A DNA stretch of 64,000 nucleotides from Caprimulgus europaeus (Eukaryota; Chordata; Aves; Caprimulgiformes; Caprimulgidae). Location of the stretch: positions 67,665,723 through 67,729,722 of the forward strand of contig OU015526.1 in NCBI GenBank assembly GCA_907165065.1, written 5' to 3'. A model generated the notes under the pieces. The model had not been told where the DNA came from. It ran no database searches and worked only from the letters and a program-made list of their open reading frames with translations. Within the stretch, counting starts at the first letter, position 1, and the number at the start of each line of letters is the position of its first letter. The translations under genes were made by a program, and so were the position numbers. Shown piece by piece: positions 38,276-50,700 of the stretch.

Positions 38276-38305
38276 GCTGTAAGGCCTGCATGAAGGCCTT
38301 ACAGC
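38276..38305. repeat. Perfect 12-bp hairpin with 6-base loop
   Basis: GCTGTAAGGCCT (38276-38287), loop GCATGA, then the exact reverse complement AGGCCTTACAGC (38294-38305). It is the longest perfect compact stem I noticed in the window. Pairing outside the 12 bp is weak, so it is short for a microRNA precursor. It might be a relic of a DNA transposon or a chance structure. Confidence 0.7.
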
Positions 38306-39952
38306 ATGAAGTCTGTCCAGCCACCTTGTACATGAGAAAAATCATTGCACAGAGCACAGTGCAAATTGCAGACCGGAGAACTTTTAAGTGGCATATGCCA
38401 TTAACAGTACATAGCATTTAGAAACCAAGGGAGATTAGTTCTAGAGATGTCTTCAGTACAAATTATTAGAGTTATAATGAAGTATCCTGGTTAAGATAAG
38501 AGAGTCTTGAAATTTTGTGCTGTGGGTTGGGGTCTGAGGGAGCCTCTCGGAGAACTGCCCTTTTTCTGTAAGTGTGAATAAGTAACACCACGTTGGTTCA
38601 TTAGCGTTGGTTAGTTCAGCAGGCTGATGAGATGACACTGTGGGAACCAAGCCCAGGAAAAATGCAGCTATCCTGCTGCATTTGATTTTATGAGTTTTGT
38701 AGCCTTTTCCTTCTTTTTCCATTGCTGCAGTTTCTGCATAAAATCTGAGGAAGTCAATATATTCTGAGCTGTTACAGCCTTGGCAAGATCAGCGTTGATT
38801 ACAAAAACATGAACAGCAATTTCTTTGTCCCTAAACAGTAATAAACAGTGGCTCAGACTGCTTTTCACAGGAAAGTTCACAGCCAGAATCATCTTGCCTC
38901 TCCTGGTTTTAGCATCAAAAGAAATGAACCGAGAACAGCTCTGCTGGAGGTTGTTGTTGTTGACTTCGAGACCGAATAGAAAACTTTTCCATTTGTTACT
39001 TAAATACTGTAGCCAGTCATTAACATCAGTAGGTCTTTTCTTCTTTACAGATCACTTAATTATCCTACTAGATAATTATGCATCTGCAATGAAAAGTGTT
39101 TTGTGACAATAAGGTTGTCTAAGAAAAAAAAATAGTTTGCATAGAAGAGTTTCCTTTTTTACAAATGGGAAAAGTTCTGTAGGGAAAAGGTGTCGCTCCT
39201 CTCTCTGGTTGCTGCATTTGCCTTTTAAGGAAACCTGATTTACAGTTAAGTGTTTTGGAAGATGGGCAAAAGACCAAGGCGAGTGCTAACAGTGCCAAGG
39301 AGAAGCGGGAAATGAGGGAGAGGATACGTTGAAGGAAATATCTCTCTGCTTTTAAACAGAGAAGGAAAACAAATTGGAAATGTGGGTGGGGAGAGATGAA
39401 AGCACCTACGTCACTGCAAAGCGAGGGCTCTAGAGTAAAAAAGAAAAAAAAGATTATGTGGTGAAAGCTCGTGTTCTGATAACTTCAGGAGCTTGATAGC
39501 CACAAAAACACAGCTACATGCTGCTGCTCTGCTGTCTTTGCTTCTGGCCACCCCCATTGTATTTCCCCTCTCAGGCTGGGCACCCCAGAAGTGTGTTAGC
39601 TCTGCCTGCCTGGGTGTCTCAGTTCTAGCAGCAGGGACAGAGAACAGTCACACTCTGGCCTTTCCTCTCCTGGCTGGCAGCTCTCTTCCTCCTCCTCTAC
39701 GTGGCAGGCTGGAGGGCCACGTGGGGCTGCTGCCTGGGGGCAGGCAGTGCCTGACAGCCCCATAAGCGAGTAGGCAAAGACTTCTGCATCCCACTCTGCA
39801 GCCTGCCCTCGCTGTGGGGTGAAATCCTGCCCCAAACCTCACCAATCCCTTGGCCTTGGGGACAGCGATGCCTTTCTGGCACTGAGAGGAGAGGTGGAGG
39901 GGCCTATCTGCAGGACCCAGGTGTGATCTTCAGCATAGAGCGTAATGTAATC
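38306..39952 (+). other. RNF150: Intronic DNA without recognised features
   Basis: Mixed sequence, somewhat GC-rich at 39590-39920. No supportable exon; open frames there overlap on both strands and share no family features. Confidence 0.5.
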
Positions 39953-40221
39953 ACAGAATCATAGAATGATTTGGGTTGGGAAGGACCTTAAAGATCATCC
40001 AGTTCCAACCCCCCTGCCATCAGCAGGGACACCTTCCACTAGACCAGGTTGCTCAAAGCCTCATCCAGCCTGGCCTTGAACACTTCCAGGGAGGGGGCAT
40101 CCACAGCTTCTCTGGGCAACCTGTTCCAGTGTCTGACCACCCTCACAGTGAAGAATTTCTTCCTAATATCTAATCTAAACCTCCCCTCTTCCAGCTTAAA
40201 GCCATTTCCCCTTGTTCTGTC
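39953..40221 (-). mobile_element. CR1 LINE 3' end, inverted
   Basis: The + strand begins ATCACAGAATCATAGAATGA, the reverse complement of the CR1 octamer end. It continues through AGATCATCCAGTTCCAAC, CCACTAGACCAGGTTGCTC and CTCTGGGCAACCTGTTCCAG to CCATTTCCCCTTGTTCTGTC. On the minus strand, frame 40039-40224 reads [15 protein letters not shown] and [11 protein letters not shown], the conserved end of CR1 ORF2. It is the same subfamily as the direct copies at 34.1 and 36.3 kb, but opposite in orientation. Confidence 0.95.
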
Positions 40222-41930
40222 CATGTCTCCATGTCAGCGGGTGCATGTCCCATTTTGCTGCTGCTTTCCTCTGTGTTCATACCTGTGTGGTGGCAGCTGA
40301 ACACTTGATGCTCACGTAAGTGGTGCACAGGTGTGAACCACCAACCCACTCTCCTGCCTCCACACCTGAAACATGCCCTTGTGCCTTGGGTCAAGCCCTG
40401 ACTGGGGTTTTGAGAAGCAAGAAGTATCAACTGTCTCAGCCCCAGACCTTTCTTGTTCATCACTAGTCACAGAGACAAGTACGGTTTCCCCTCTCTGGCT
40501 GAGAGAGGGACTTTTTGGCATAATCAGATGTCTGACTTTGGCCCTGTTGTTTCACTGTCATGATTTGACTTAATCTTTCCTCTCTCCAGGGGAGATACAA
40601 CTTCCAGTTCACAGTTAACGTACAAGCAAGTCTATGGTTTGAAACCAAAGGTCCATTTGTCCCAGCATCATGTTTCTCATAATGGCAAACAGCAGCTGCT
40701 TGGGGAAGAGTGTAAGAGCAGGGTGAATGTTTAGTCCTGCCTCCTCAGAATTGCTCTCCCAACCTCCAGCAGTTTGTGGTCTCTGCCTTTTGTACTTGGT
40801 GGCTCTCTGATGTTTTGAACACCAAGATCATGTCTTTTAACCCCTTATTTTCTCTTGTAAAGCCCTTCTTGTTTTATTCAGAGCTGTCTTTTTTGCTTAA
40901 GAATCTTTGGTGAGGAACCTCACTGAGTAACTTTGGACAACCTGATCTGTAGTTACCCATATCTGTTAGGAAACCTCATTAGAAATTGGTGTCCTTTCTA
41001 GTCCTCTGGCATTGAGACAGTTTATATAAGAGATTGTAGATGACAGTTTGTAGTCATTTCACCTATGATATGTGATGTATTGACCATGTACTACTCTTAC
41101 TTACTATATATTACTCTTCTCTTTGCCAATTTTTTCTATAGTCTCATTTACTGATACTTCAATTTGAGACCAATGCTGTGAATGTCCCATAAAGGAGAGT
41201 TGCTGCAGGGAACAGTTCTTTTACCCAGTTTGATTTCTTACTGGTAATGCTTCACAGCTGGCCTAGGTAAGAGTCTAGGATGTTTAAACGATGTTACACT
41301 GTTGCCTCTCTGAAATGAGTGAAGCTCAGAAACCAGCTTTTCTAAAATATTGCTTTGGTTTCCAGAAGTAATTTTTCAGTTCACAAAAATGTCGTTTAAG
41401 CCTGTGTTTATTTTTAAAGAAGAGAAACAAGCAACAGCTGATATTGTGGTCAGTTTATAATTGCACCATGCAGAACAGAAGAACTGAGATCAAACTCATT
41501 GGGTGGTCTTAAAAACTTGGAGCCGTTCTTGCAACTATGAAAATATGAGAAAAATTTACATTGGCGTTAAAATTCAATTGAAATGCCATCTGGTTAACCT
41601 TTACACCCTTTCCCATGTAATTTAATTGTAAAGAAACAAAACACAATTATAAAGCAATAATATTCTCAAAGAGAACAAAGTCTGGAGCAAAAGGTAGTAT
41701 GTTCTAATAGCCCAACAGACCATTTTTGTTTGTAGCTTAGACAATCACAACTACAGCACCATCATCACAGATTCCTTTCCATCCTCTTCAGTAGTAATTT
41801 TGCAACGGAGCTGTTATTCTGGAGAAAAAAATACAATATTCTTTAAAAAATAATGTCTGTGCTTTGCTCTAAATTTGCCTTAAAATGTTATACATAATCC
41901 AGATCACCCTGTAAAACGCATTCACACAGA
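40222..41930 (+). other. RNF150: Intronic DNA without recognised features
   Basis: AT-rich unique sequence with no supportable exon, RNA gene or repeat. Confidence 0.5.
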
Positions 41931-42110
41931 GGCAGGAGCAGGAGCAGCGGCAGGAAGGCACTGGCATGGCTGGCAGCACAGGACGTCCTTGTGCGGAGCG
42001 CGCGCGCTACTGAGCTCGCAGGAAGCACCGCTGCCAAATTGGCTCACGCTGCCTGGGGCTGGCAGGACCCACGGACCATGGGCTGAGCCCAGGGAGGATG
42101 CTCCAGAGCT
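41931..42110. promoter_or_regulatory. Small CpG-rich patch
   Basis: About 180 bp rich in G and C in an AT-rich neighbourhood, including a GCGCGCGCGC run near 41998-42007 and about a dozen CpGs by my count. It is too short for a standard CpG island and has no core promoter motif that I can defend. It may be a regulatory patch or simply local composition. Confidence 0.3.
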
Positions 42111-45100
42111 GGGCTGTCAAATCGTTCAGATCTGCATTTGTTTTGCCTTTTTCCAATAGCTGCTAGTTACTGAAATCGATTCCTAAAAATGAAATTATTT
42201 CTTCAAGAAGTAAAGGAAGAGTTGCTTAGGTTCTTGCAGACTCCTGCAAGGTTTCTGTTCTTGGCTTCTGAGGAGGACTGAGCACTGTGTTGGTTTTGTC
42301 AGAGCAATTTCTGAACTCTGAAATAGGGTTTGAGTTTTCACTTACAAAAATCTGTAAAAGGAAATGCTTTAGTACTTGATTTTGATGTCCAACATCAGAG
42401 AAATCCTTATTTACATCTTGATAGGATATCTTGGAGAAAACTGTATGCTTCCTAAATTGGAATTAAAATCATATAATTCAATTAATTATTTCTCTAACTG
42501 ACTTCTGGCAGTTGCCAAGCGTGAATAATTAAATCATCTCTCCTAAGATGTGTCAGAAAAACACCACTTTTCAGAGTCTCCATCAAAACTTGACAAAGCA
42601 TTAAAGCAGCAGCCTGCCACTGCAGGGCCTGACTGCTAATTAGGAGAGAGGACCGTTTTCAGTGTCACCCCTGAAGCTCCCAGAGAAGAATAAAGAATAT
42701 TACAGGTTTGTCAGCACAGCCTGTGGCTAAGGTAGAAAATCTACATACATCTTCTGGCCATAAAATCTGTTCATTTCTTCTACAGAAGCCACTGTTACAG
42801 AACTGAAGTGTCTTTTCCTCTGTCACCATGAACAGATTGTCACACTGGAGGAAGTTTGCAGTTTTGCATAAAAGCATCCCAGCTGAAATGTATTTCCATA
42901 GCCAAGTATTGTGAGGAGGAAGAAAGTTTGGAGAGGGCCTTTGGGTCATTTTCCAAAGCCACACATCTTGCCATGGAAGACACTCTCCACCTTCATCGCC
43001 ACTTCGCAGCTCTCTCGTCTGCCGGCACGTGTAGGTGTCAGAGGGTGGCTGGGGTCTGCTGCAGCCTCAGCCTCCATCTCCCCTTGCTCCGTGGTTCCTC
43101 TTGCTGTCAGCAGTTCCTCAGGAGATGGGACCCCTTCTCCTGCAGGCTGGGTGAGGAAAAGCCCAGGATGGACCCACACAGGAAGGCACAGTGCTTGGGG
43201 GTTTCAGTATATCAAGACCTGTTAATTGCAGAGCAACTCTTTGCAGGTAAACAAAGTGGCCGCAGTACATTTTCTCCACCCAGAAATATTTGATTAGGTG
43301 AATATGCTTCAGCAAGTTAAAGTGACATCAATCATCCCAAACACCTAGGAGCTCTATCTTACTTGTTTTGTTTTTGGCTCATAAGGAGAGAGCACTGATA
43401 TGTTAAATGTTTCCTAAGCCAAAAAAGAAGAAGAAAAAAATCTATTCACTGCAGCCTGAATACCTTTGATTTATTAATCTCTGATTCATCCTGACAGCTA
43501 CTTAAGAATTCGTGTCAAACTCTGCATTAATCTTGGCCAGAAAAAGAAAAGAAATGTGTTAGGTAACAAGAGTGCCACAAAATGCAGTTACAATTGTGGG
43601 TGTGTTTAATGAAAGGCATCATTAGCATTGAACTCACCAGAGAAATATCAGTACGTATTACCAGTTACTTTCTCTTTTTTGAATCCAGTTGAAAAAGTGT
43701 GTACTTGGGCATAGAAATGCATCTCTAACACTGATGTCTCATTACAGCATTTCCCTTCTTTAATGTGTATAGTTTTCATGTGTGTTGGAGCTTCTTGTGT
43801 GTCATTAGATACTGAAAATGAGGTGATACAAACATTTTATTGTATAAGGGAGGAAAGGGAAATAAATTACTTTCTCTTTTTAATATTATTTTCTTCCCAA
43901 TATTGAGCATATTTGAGATTAAAAACTTAGCTTAATGACTTGATTGATCAAATAACTTTCACTATAGTGCCTTGGAGAAATCATAAACTCAATAAAATGT
44001 TTAAAAAAAATTTCTGATTATTATTTGTTGCTGATTTTTTTTTCTAAGAATGCTTCATTATGAAAGGTAATGTTTTCCAAGAAAATAACCAGATAACCTG
44101 AATATATATAACTTGAATATATTAAGGGTTTGAGTAAATAAAAGCAGATGCTTTCCTCTTGCAATGGCTGTGTCTCCTACTTTGCATTTCTAAACACAAT
44201 TTTACTTAGAATATATCCATGGCAATTTACTTAGTATCTTGTGTTTTTTTAAGGTATCTTAAAAGGCCCTAGGGCCAAGGTGGCAGTAAACCATCCTGGC
44301 AGAGAGATGTAAGGAGAGAGTAGAGAAGGGAGGCATGTGGCTGCACTCCTGTTCAAACCCAGTTATGTTTCCACCATGAATTGAAGCCAGAAAGCTGCAC
44401 TGTAGCTTAATCAGAAAGGGCAGGTGTTGAAAAACAGGAATGAGCTTAGATGTATGCAGGAGATTATAATTTTATTTTCTCCCCCTTTTTTTCATTGCTT
44501 CAGTATTAAAGAAAGATAGGACATGACTGTGGAGTGCTTGTTTTATGATTACAAAAATACTAATTTCATAATTGAACAATTGACTATGATTCTTTACTTG
44601 CAACGTGTCATATCTGGCCTGCACCCTTTACACTTCTTCAGAAATACACTAGGCTATATGCACGCAAATTAAACGTAATTAAAGATGTTGTTAAAGTTTT
44701 TAAAGAAATTTAAGAGCCAAGATAATTAAACAGTTAAGATACTACCTATATTTTCTACTGAAAATGTTTTTGTCTGTATTTCCCATTTTTATAGGCTTTC
44801 AGGTAACATCATTCACACAGTGTCCCAGACATGACTAACGATTATGTTAGAGGTCTGTACTGGACAAGGGAGTGCATCAGAATGGTGGCTTTTGAGAGGA
44901 GTTGATTAAATTAATTTCATTTTTTTTTGGCTGTGGGATTTTTTACTGTGGGGTTTTTTTTGGCTATGTATGAGGTGGCTGCTTTGGTTTTCTTGTAGAG
45001 GGATTTTAAAATTTGTATTTTCTTTAAAGTAAAGAACAAAGGAAGGCATATGGACAGCTAAGCACTGCTCCAGACAACTTGTCTTATTGACTGCAGGAAA

Positions 45101-45439
45101 ATTACTGGCACGGCACCAGTGCCCTTGACAGCCACTTTGAGACTTGGCAAACTCTCCCTAGGCTGTTAGGGTAATGTTTGTATTAGCCTTTTGGAATAAA
45201 CAGGTAGCAGAAGAGTTGCAAAGGTAGATTTATCTTGGCTGCTGAAGATGGGCTTTTAGTAGATAAATAAAGGGAAATAGCTGAAAATTATTAATGCATT
45301 GTGGAAGAGCATCAGCAGAAAGGTTAAGTTTCCTATCACAGATATCTAAAACTCTTGACTCAGCCAAACTATTGGTTTCTCCCTATTCACTGGCTGGCCT
45401 GTTCATAATCAGGAGAGCGTCGTGATGGAGAGTCTCACG
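42111..45439 (+). other. RNF150: Intronic DNA (part 4)
   Basis: No supportable exon. The 145-codon open frame at 42856-43293 is overlapped by open frames on the other strand, has no recognised domain and lacks convincing splice context. AT-rich from about 43300 onward. Confidence 0.55.
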
Positions 45440-45530
45440 AGAGGAAGAGTGGTGCGGTTGGCGCTTCTGCTCTAAGACTTGAGAGAGGAGGGTTCAGTTC
45501 CCAGCTTTGCAGCAGATTTCATGTGTGAGT
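45440..45530 (+). mobile_element. tRNA-like / MIR-like SINE relic
   Basis: AGTGGTGCGGTTGG resembles a pol III A box, and GGGTTCAGTTCCCAG about 50 bases further on resembles a B box. They are followed by CTTTGCAGCAGATTTCATGTG, which fits the MIR core after the tRNA-derived head. It does not fold into a proper tRNA cloverleaf with a paired acceptor stem, so I treat it as a SINE relic, not a tRNA gene. Confidence 0.5.
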
Positions 45531-47322
45531 AGCAACAGTCTGGCACAGCTATTTCAGTACCTCCAATTGATCCAGCCACCCAAGTAAATTTGATAAAAGT
45601 TTCTACTACAGTTAGCATTTTCTGTTGAGTACCACACACTTGTCTGCTTTAGCATATCTGAGAACCTGCTGGACACCTCCTGGTCTTTAGCATCTAAATA
45701 CCTTTGAAAACCTGGTTTATACCTCCCGGGGATTTTCCATGGAGAAGTGTCTGAGCTGGACCACGGGGACCAGGGCACAGTGCTGCACCAGTGAAGCTTG
45801 GGTTGGATATCAGCTTGGAGGGGGATGCTGCTGGAAACGCAAGTCGCTCTCTCACGTCTCCATTTGCAGCCAAGCGATCCCTTCCCACCTCCTTGAATGT
45901 CCCAAGGCAGGCAGCACTTTGTCCTCCTGCCACAGTCAAAACACAGGTAGCTGTGGGGTTAACAGCATGCTGGCTGACTTCCTGGGATTTCAGCTGGAGT
46001 TCTGAAACCCCACCCCAGCATCATCTTTCTGACTTCAGACACCCCCAGTTTGTACCTTTCTTTCTAAATGCTGGTTTGTGGTCACTTCATATGCGGCTGT
46101 TTCTACATGAAAATACATCTTGTTTGTCCTTAGCCACTTAGTACAATTCAGGATTTGACTATTGCAAAACATAGCTTAGGTGTAAAAATTGTCTACATAC
46201 TTGTTTTGTGAAGTGGAAGAACAAAATATCCTTAATATTAAACAATAAAGCAGTGATTGTTTATTTGGAAAGCCAGAAGAGGCATTTAACAAGCTGCCCA
46301 ATCCCAGATAATTTCAGGCTGTATTTGTCTTGTACATAGGGGACATCAAATTATGAAAGGAAAATAGTGTCAGCAGCGTGTGATGCAAGTGGAATGAAAT
46401 AGCACTGTGCAGAAAGGAAAGCTGGTACATAGTTGAGGCTTGACAGATTGGTGGAGGGCCCATTTCACAGGGTCGTGGCTTCAGAAAGATTGACAGGACT
46501 GTAGGCAGTCCCTGCCCATCCCATCAGTGGACACCCCTTTGCCACCTCGCTGTGCTGACTCCGTGTCCTTGTGGGGCCATGCTACAAACTGTGTTGAGGG
46601 CTGAACCAGGCTGTAATAGTGTTTTTTGTGGAATAAAACGGAGCTCTTGACTTGAAACTTGCATCAGTTGGCAAGTCCAGCTCCCAGCAGGGGCTCCCAA
46701 ACATCTGCATGGGCTTGGGCTATGGGGAATCTCCAGTGGCATGGTGTAGCAGGTGAGCCAGGACTGTGTCGAGCTGCTCTTGTCCCTGCAGGCTTCTCCT
46801 GTTGCCAGCTCCCGGCAAGGGCAGTGATGCTTTGTCACCTCTGGGCTCTGAAACCATGTGGAGAGCTGTGATTGGGAGTGTTTCTGATCTGAATGTGGAG
46901 TTTGGAGGGGCTTCTCTGACAGATTCGTGACTCTGCAGTGGGCTGTGATAGATGGAAGGATGGTGGCTGCAGCGTGTCTCCCTTTCAGCAGTGCTTACAG
47001 CAATGTCACCTAGATATGCCTCAGTAGTGCTGGAAATCTGTGTTTATGTTGACCCATGAAACACTTTTTACATATTTCACTGAGATTAGTTTATAGAAAC
47101 ACACTGTGTAACTGATTCCAGTTGAGACCTTTACCAGATCCGTCTGACTTACCTCTTGGTGAAAACCAGCAGGAGAAAAAGGAGCTTCTTTGTAACTCTT
47201 TTGCCCCTCCCCTTTTTTTTGGTCTCTCTCCTCTTTTCATTTTATTTATTTATTTATTACATGGCAGTCACTTGTTTTACTTAAGGTTTCTTTTCTCTCT
47301 CTCTCTCCCCCCTACCTGATAG
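45531..47322 (+). other. RNF150: 3' end of the upstream RNF150 intron
   Basis: No exon is seen until the acceptor at 47321-47322. The last 90 bases hold a TTTA repeat (47240-47259) and a strong CT-rich tract (about 47287-47312) that serves as polypyrimidine tract for the acceptor ACCTGATAG. Confidence 0.7.
47240..47259. repeat. (TTTA)5 microsatellite
   Basis: Five TTTA-type units lie about 65 bases upstream of the exon acceptor. Confidence 0.9.
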
Positions 47323-47573
47323 GCCTAGAAGATGTTGTAGCAATAATGATTCCTGAACCCAAAGGAAAAGAGATAGTGAGCCTCCTGGAGAGGAACATTA
47401 CTGTGATGATGTACATAACCATCGGGACACGCAACTTGCAGAAGTACGTCAGCCGGACCTCCGTGGTGTTCGTCTCCATCTCCTTCATTGTGCTGATGAT
47501 CATCTCGCTGGCGTGGCTGGTCTTCTACTACATCCAGCGATTCCGCTACGCCAATGCAAGGGACAGAAATCAG
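47323..47573 (+). CDS. RNF150: RNF150 internal exon: end of PA region plus transmembrane helix
   Basis: Part of a Goliath-family membrane-anchored RING-H2 E3 ubiquitin ligase. The exon starts after TGATAG with two bases of a split Gly codon (phase 1) and ends on a whole Gln codon before GTGAGC. It reads [20 protein letters not shown] and onward. Visible parts are the last strand of the luminal protease-associated domain, an N-glycosylation sequon NIT (47394-47402), the stretch [13 protein letters not shown], and a hydrophobic helix from SVVFVSISF to WLVFYYIQ (about 47463-47531) followed by basic [12 protein letters not shown]. This order fits the family: PA domain in the lumen, one membrane pass, RING in the cytosol. 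[19 protein letters not shown] points to RNF150 rather than RNF130, from memory of the family. It is the first of three consecutive exons here. An in-frame stop comes 123 bases into the intron. Confidence 0.93.
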
Positions 47574-47780
47574 GTGAGCAGGGCTGGAATAGCTGCTTGT
47601 GTTTCCAAAAAAATCACCATGGGATTCAGCTTAAAAGTAAAATCTGAGGAAATTGTGAATGTGTGGTCAAAACAAAACAAAAAAACAAGAAAGTGAAAAG
47701 AATGGGGATATAAAAATGCCTGTCTTTGGGGAAAGTCAAGACTTCTGTCAATACAGATGGGATTCAGGAAAAAATGAATG

Positions 47781-47786
47781 AATAAA
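47781..47786 (+). promoter_or_regulatory. RNF150: Possible intronic polyadenylation signal
   Basis: AATAAA lies 85 bases after the read-through stop codon and is followed by GTGTGTATAT at 47791-47800, a GU-rich element. Together they have the layout of an intronic poly(A) site. Such hexamers are common by chance in AT-rich DNA, so use is unproven. Confidence 0.3.
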
Positions 47787-50700
47787 TATAGTGTGTATAT
47801 ATATATTATATGTATTATGGGGTTTGTCCTCTGTGAAAAACACACCAAAAAAAGGCAGAAAGTTAATGATGTTTATTAGCTAAAAGATTGCCTTGTTACA
47901 TATAGCCAAGTGCCATAGAAATTTATATAGCTAACGACCCTTGAGATCAAAATGATGACTAAAATGTAGTGAGGTATGTGAATGTCTGTGTGTGGAAACA
48001 AGGGTTCACAGTAAGTGAAGAAAGAAGAAAAGAACAGGAAGTGTTTTCATTTAATAATTCATTTAATAATTTTGTTTAATACTTCTTTAGAACGGTCTTG
48101 GGCCTGAAAGGCGAACATGTCTCTGTTCATTTGACAGTGACCATTGAGCATCTAAGCGCTGTAGGGACAGCCACCAATATTATTTTGGTTTTGGCATCTT
48201 GTCCAAACCCCCTGAAAGAGATACAAAGCCTATAGAGCTGGAAAGAAGTCAACAGCAGTGGGAATGAGCCCTAGTTCCTGAGGCCCTCTGGATTTATAAA
48301 GCACTGTGCGTCTTTATGGTAGTTCAGCAATGAATAATAATAGCAATGACAATAATAAATTTAATCTTTTCTTGTCTGGATGCAACTATCTCAGCATCAG
48401 CAGAACTGTGAAGCTGAGGCTTCTACATTTCATTCTAATGGTACAGGAGAAAATGTTATCAGTGTATGAAATCTGAGGAGATAACCATTTTGCTGCAGGG
48501 AAAAAAGTGCACTGTAATTCAGAGATGTTTCTGGACCCCTAATAAGTTACCCTTGGGGCAGGGGAAGGGTTGCCTTGCTTGCTGTGCAGAAAAAGTAAAA
48601 CTGAGAGTGTCAGTGATCATCTTGTAGAAAAAAGTACTGCCACACACTATATAACTTAACATACAGGGATCCCTCACCCTGCCCCACTGAAATTCAGGCA
48701 TCCTCCGAGCTAGGGAGCGGCTGCTCTCTATTTACAGACAGAAAGAATATATTTTCCTTTGAAATATACAGTATGAAATTTTGGATAGCAAGAATGAGAC
48801 TATCCCAGCTGGAATTTGAACATCACTGGCAGCAGATTCACTGTGAGTGTAATGGCTGTGATAATTTTTAGATGCTTTGGCTGCAAAAGCACGTGTGCCT
48901 AATTTATGTCTGCGAGTACCGTAAGCATGCTTTCAATCAAGTAATTATTCAGGCAGATTAGCAGAGTAAATAGACATACATAAACATGAAACCTAGCAAA
49001 ATGAAAAGCTCATTCAGGTAATATGCTATAGTTTGGAATTGATAGGTTTATATGTTTCAAGCAGACTTCCTTTTCAGTATTTTCTTTCCAAAGTTTGAAC
49101 AAGATTAACACGTGCACAAGCAATTTTCCTGTGCAGAGGTTTTAGTAACTTTGCTGTTATACTAGTAATAGTAGTTGATGATCTGTTCTGTTCTTTGGAA
49201 GAATAAGAAAACATGCTTCCTAATCAATTATTTATTACTATTTTTTTGCCAAAAATGTAGTAATGAAATGGGGCAAACTAGAATTTCGTCATGGCCTTTC
49301 TTCATCCAGTTTTGCCTGACATCTCTAATCTCTTTTCATATGAAGAATGGTAGTGATGTACAGACAAAGCTCGACCATTTGTGTTAATAAGTTGCTGTGG
49401 TTTGGTTTTTTCTTTTTTAGTCCTAGTTATGGGATATAATGATGTAGGTAGTTCAGAAGAGCTCACCTTGCTCTTGCCTTTTCCCAGAGGGTTCCTCTCT
49501 GTTTTGCCTCAAGTTCTGCACTGTTGGGTTTTTTTTTGTTGTTTTTTTGTTTGTTTTTTTTTAATTTGACACATTTCCTCCTGGCACAAGGATAGGATCA
49601 CAAAGTTCTATGTCAATATCTTGGATATTCAGATATATACAAGAAAAATTGTTTGTGTTGCTTTACTGGAGCAAGATTCTTTTGTCACTATAAAAGCTTT
49701 TGCCACTCCAACTTGCACATCTGTCTGTATAAAGGTATTGTGCTTACTTGTTGGAAAACCTTGTATGTGTCATAAGTACCTTCACTTCTGGCCAGCTTTA
49801 GGAAAGATGCTTCCTTCTATTTGTATTTTATGTACTCAGGCTAAAGTTTATCCAAAGGTTGAAATGTTTGGATAAAAAGAGCATCAGGTGAAGGGGGAGC
49901 CAGCTGGCCTATTCAGAGGAAGTTGTGCTTGCAGTTCCTGCCCCACAATACAATAAAATCTAATTGTGCAGACTGACTGCCCTGTTCTGAAAGTGCAAAA
50001 AAATATGACTTATTAGACTTCAGTTATAATAACATTTAAAAAAAAAATTAAAAGCTTAAATTCATATTGACCTCTGAGCGATTTAAAATCCCACAGTTTT
50101 AAAACAAGAGCTTGTGAGGGCCTATGTTTTCTGTGTCAAATAAGAACCTGTGCCTACTTCTTTGTTAACCTCTGTCATGCATGCCCTTCCTAGGTTTGGC
50201 TGATACTGGAGTTGCTACCAGGAGCAGTTCAGCCTCCTCTGGTGCAGTAGTCTGGGTTCTGTGCTGAGGGAATAGGACAATGTAGCTGCAAAATATGATT
50301 GGCAGAAAAAGCTCTTATCTCCAAGCAGGAGCAGTATCACACTGTTACATGAAAACAAGGTTCTTACCTTGGTCACTCCAAGTCTCCCTAAGTTATCTTA
50401 CATTTTGCCTCTTCCAAGCTGACCCATTGCAGCTCTGTCTTCCTTTCATGAAAAACATGGTGTATCCTTTTGTCAAGCCTCATAACCACCTTTGCCTCCT
50501 TGTCCTCTTTTATATGGTGACCCTCCTTTCCAGGTCCACTTCCCTTCTTGCACACAGTATAAGTTGCTGATCAAATAGTAAAACCCAAAAGGAACTGATA
50601 TAATTATTCATCAAGAAAGCAACGAGTTCAGCTAGTGAGAGAGGCAGCCAGAAAGACTGAAGAGTCTCCTGAAGTCTTGTCCCATGACTCCCCGATGAGA

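Noticed and set aside
38276-38305. MicroRNA precursor
   Set aside because: The 12-bp stem is too short, and pairing does not extend clearly into the flanks.
42856-43293. 145-codon + strand open frame
   Set aside because: No recognised domain, open frames overlap on the other strand, and no convincing exon borders are seen.
45440-45530. Functional tRNA gene
   Set aside because: A and B box-like stretches exist, but there is no paired acceptor stem or anticodon arm that fits a tRNA.
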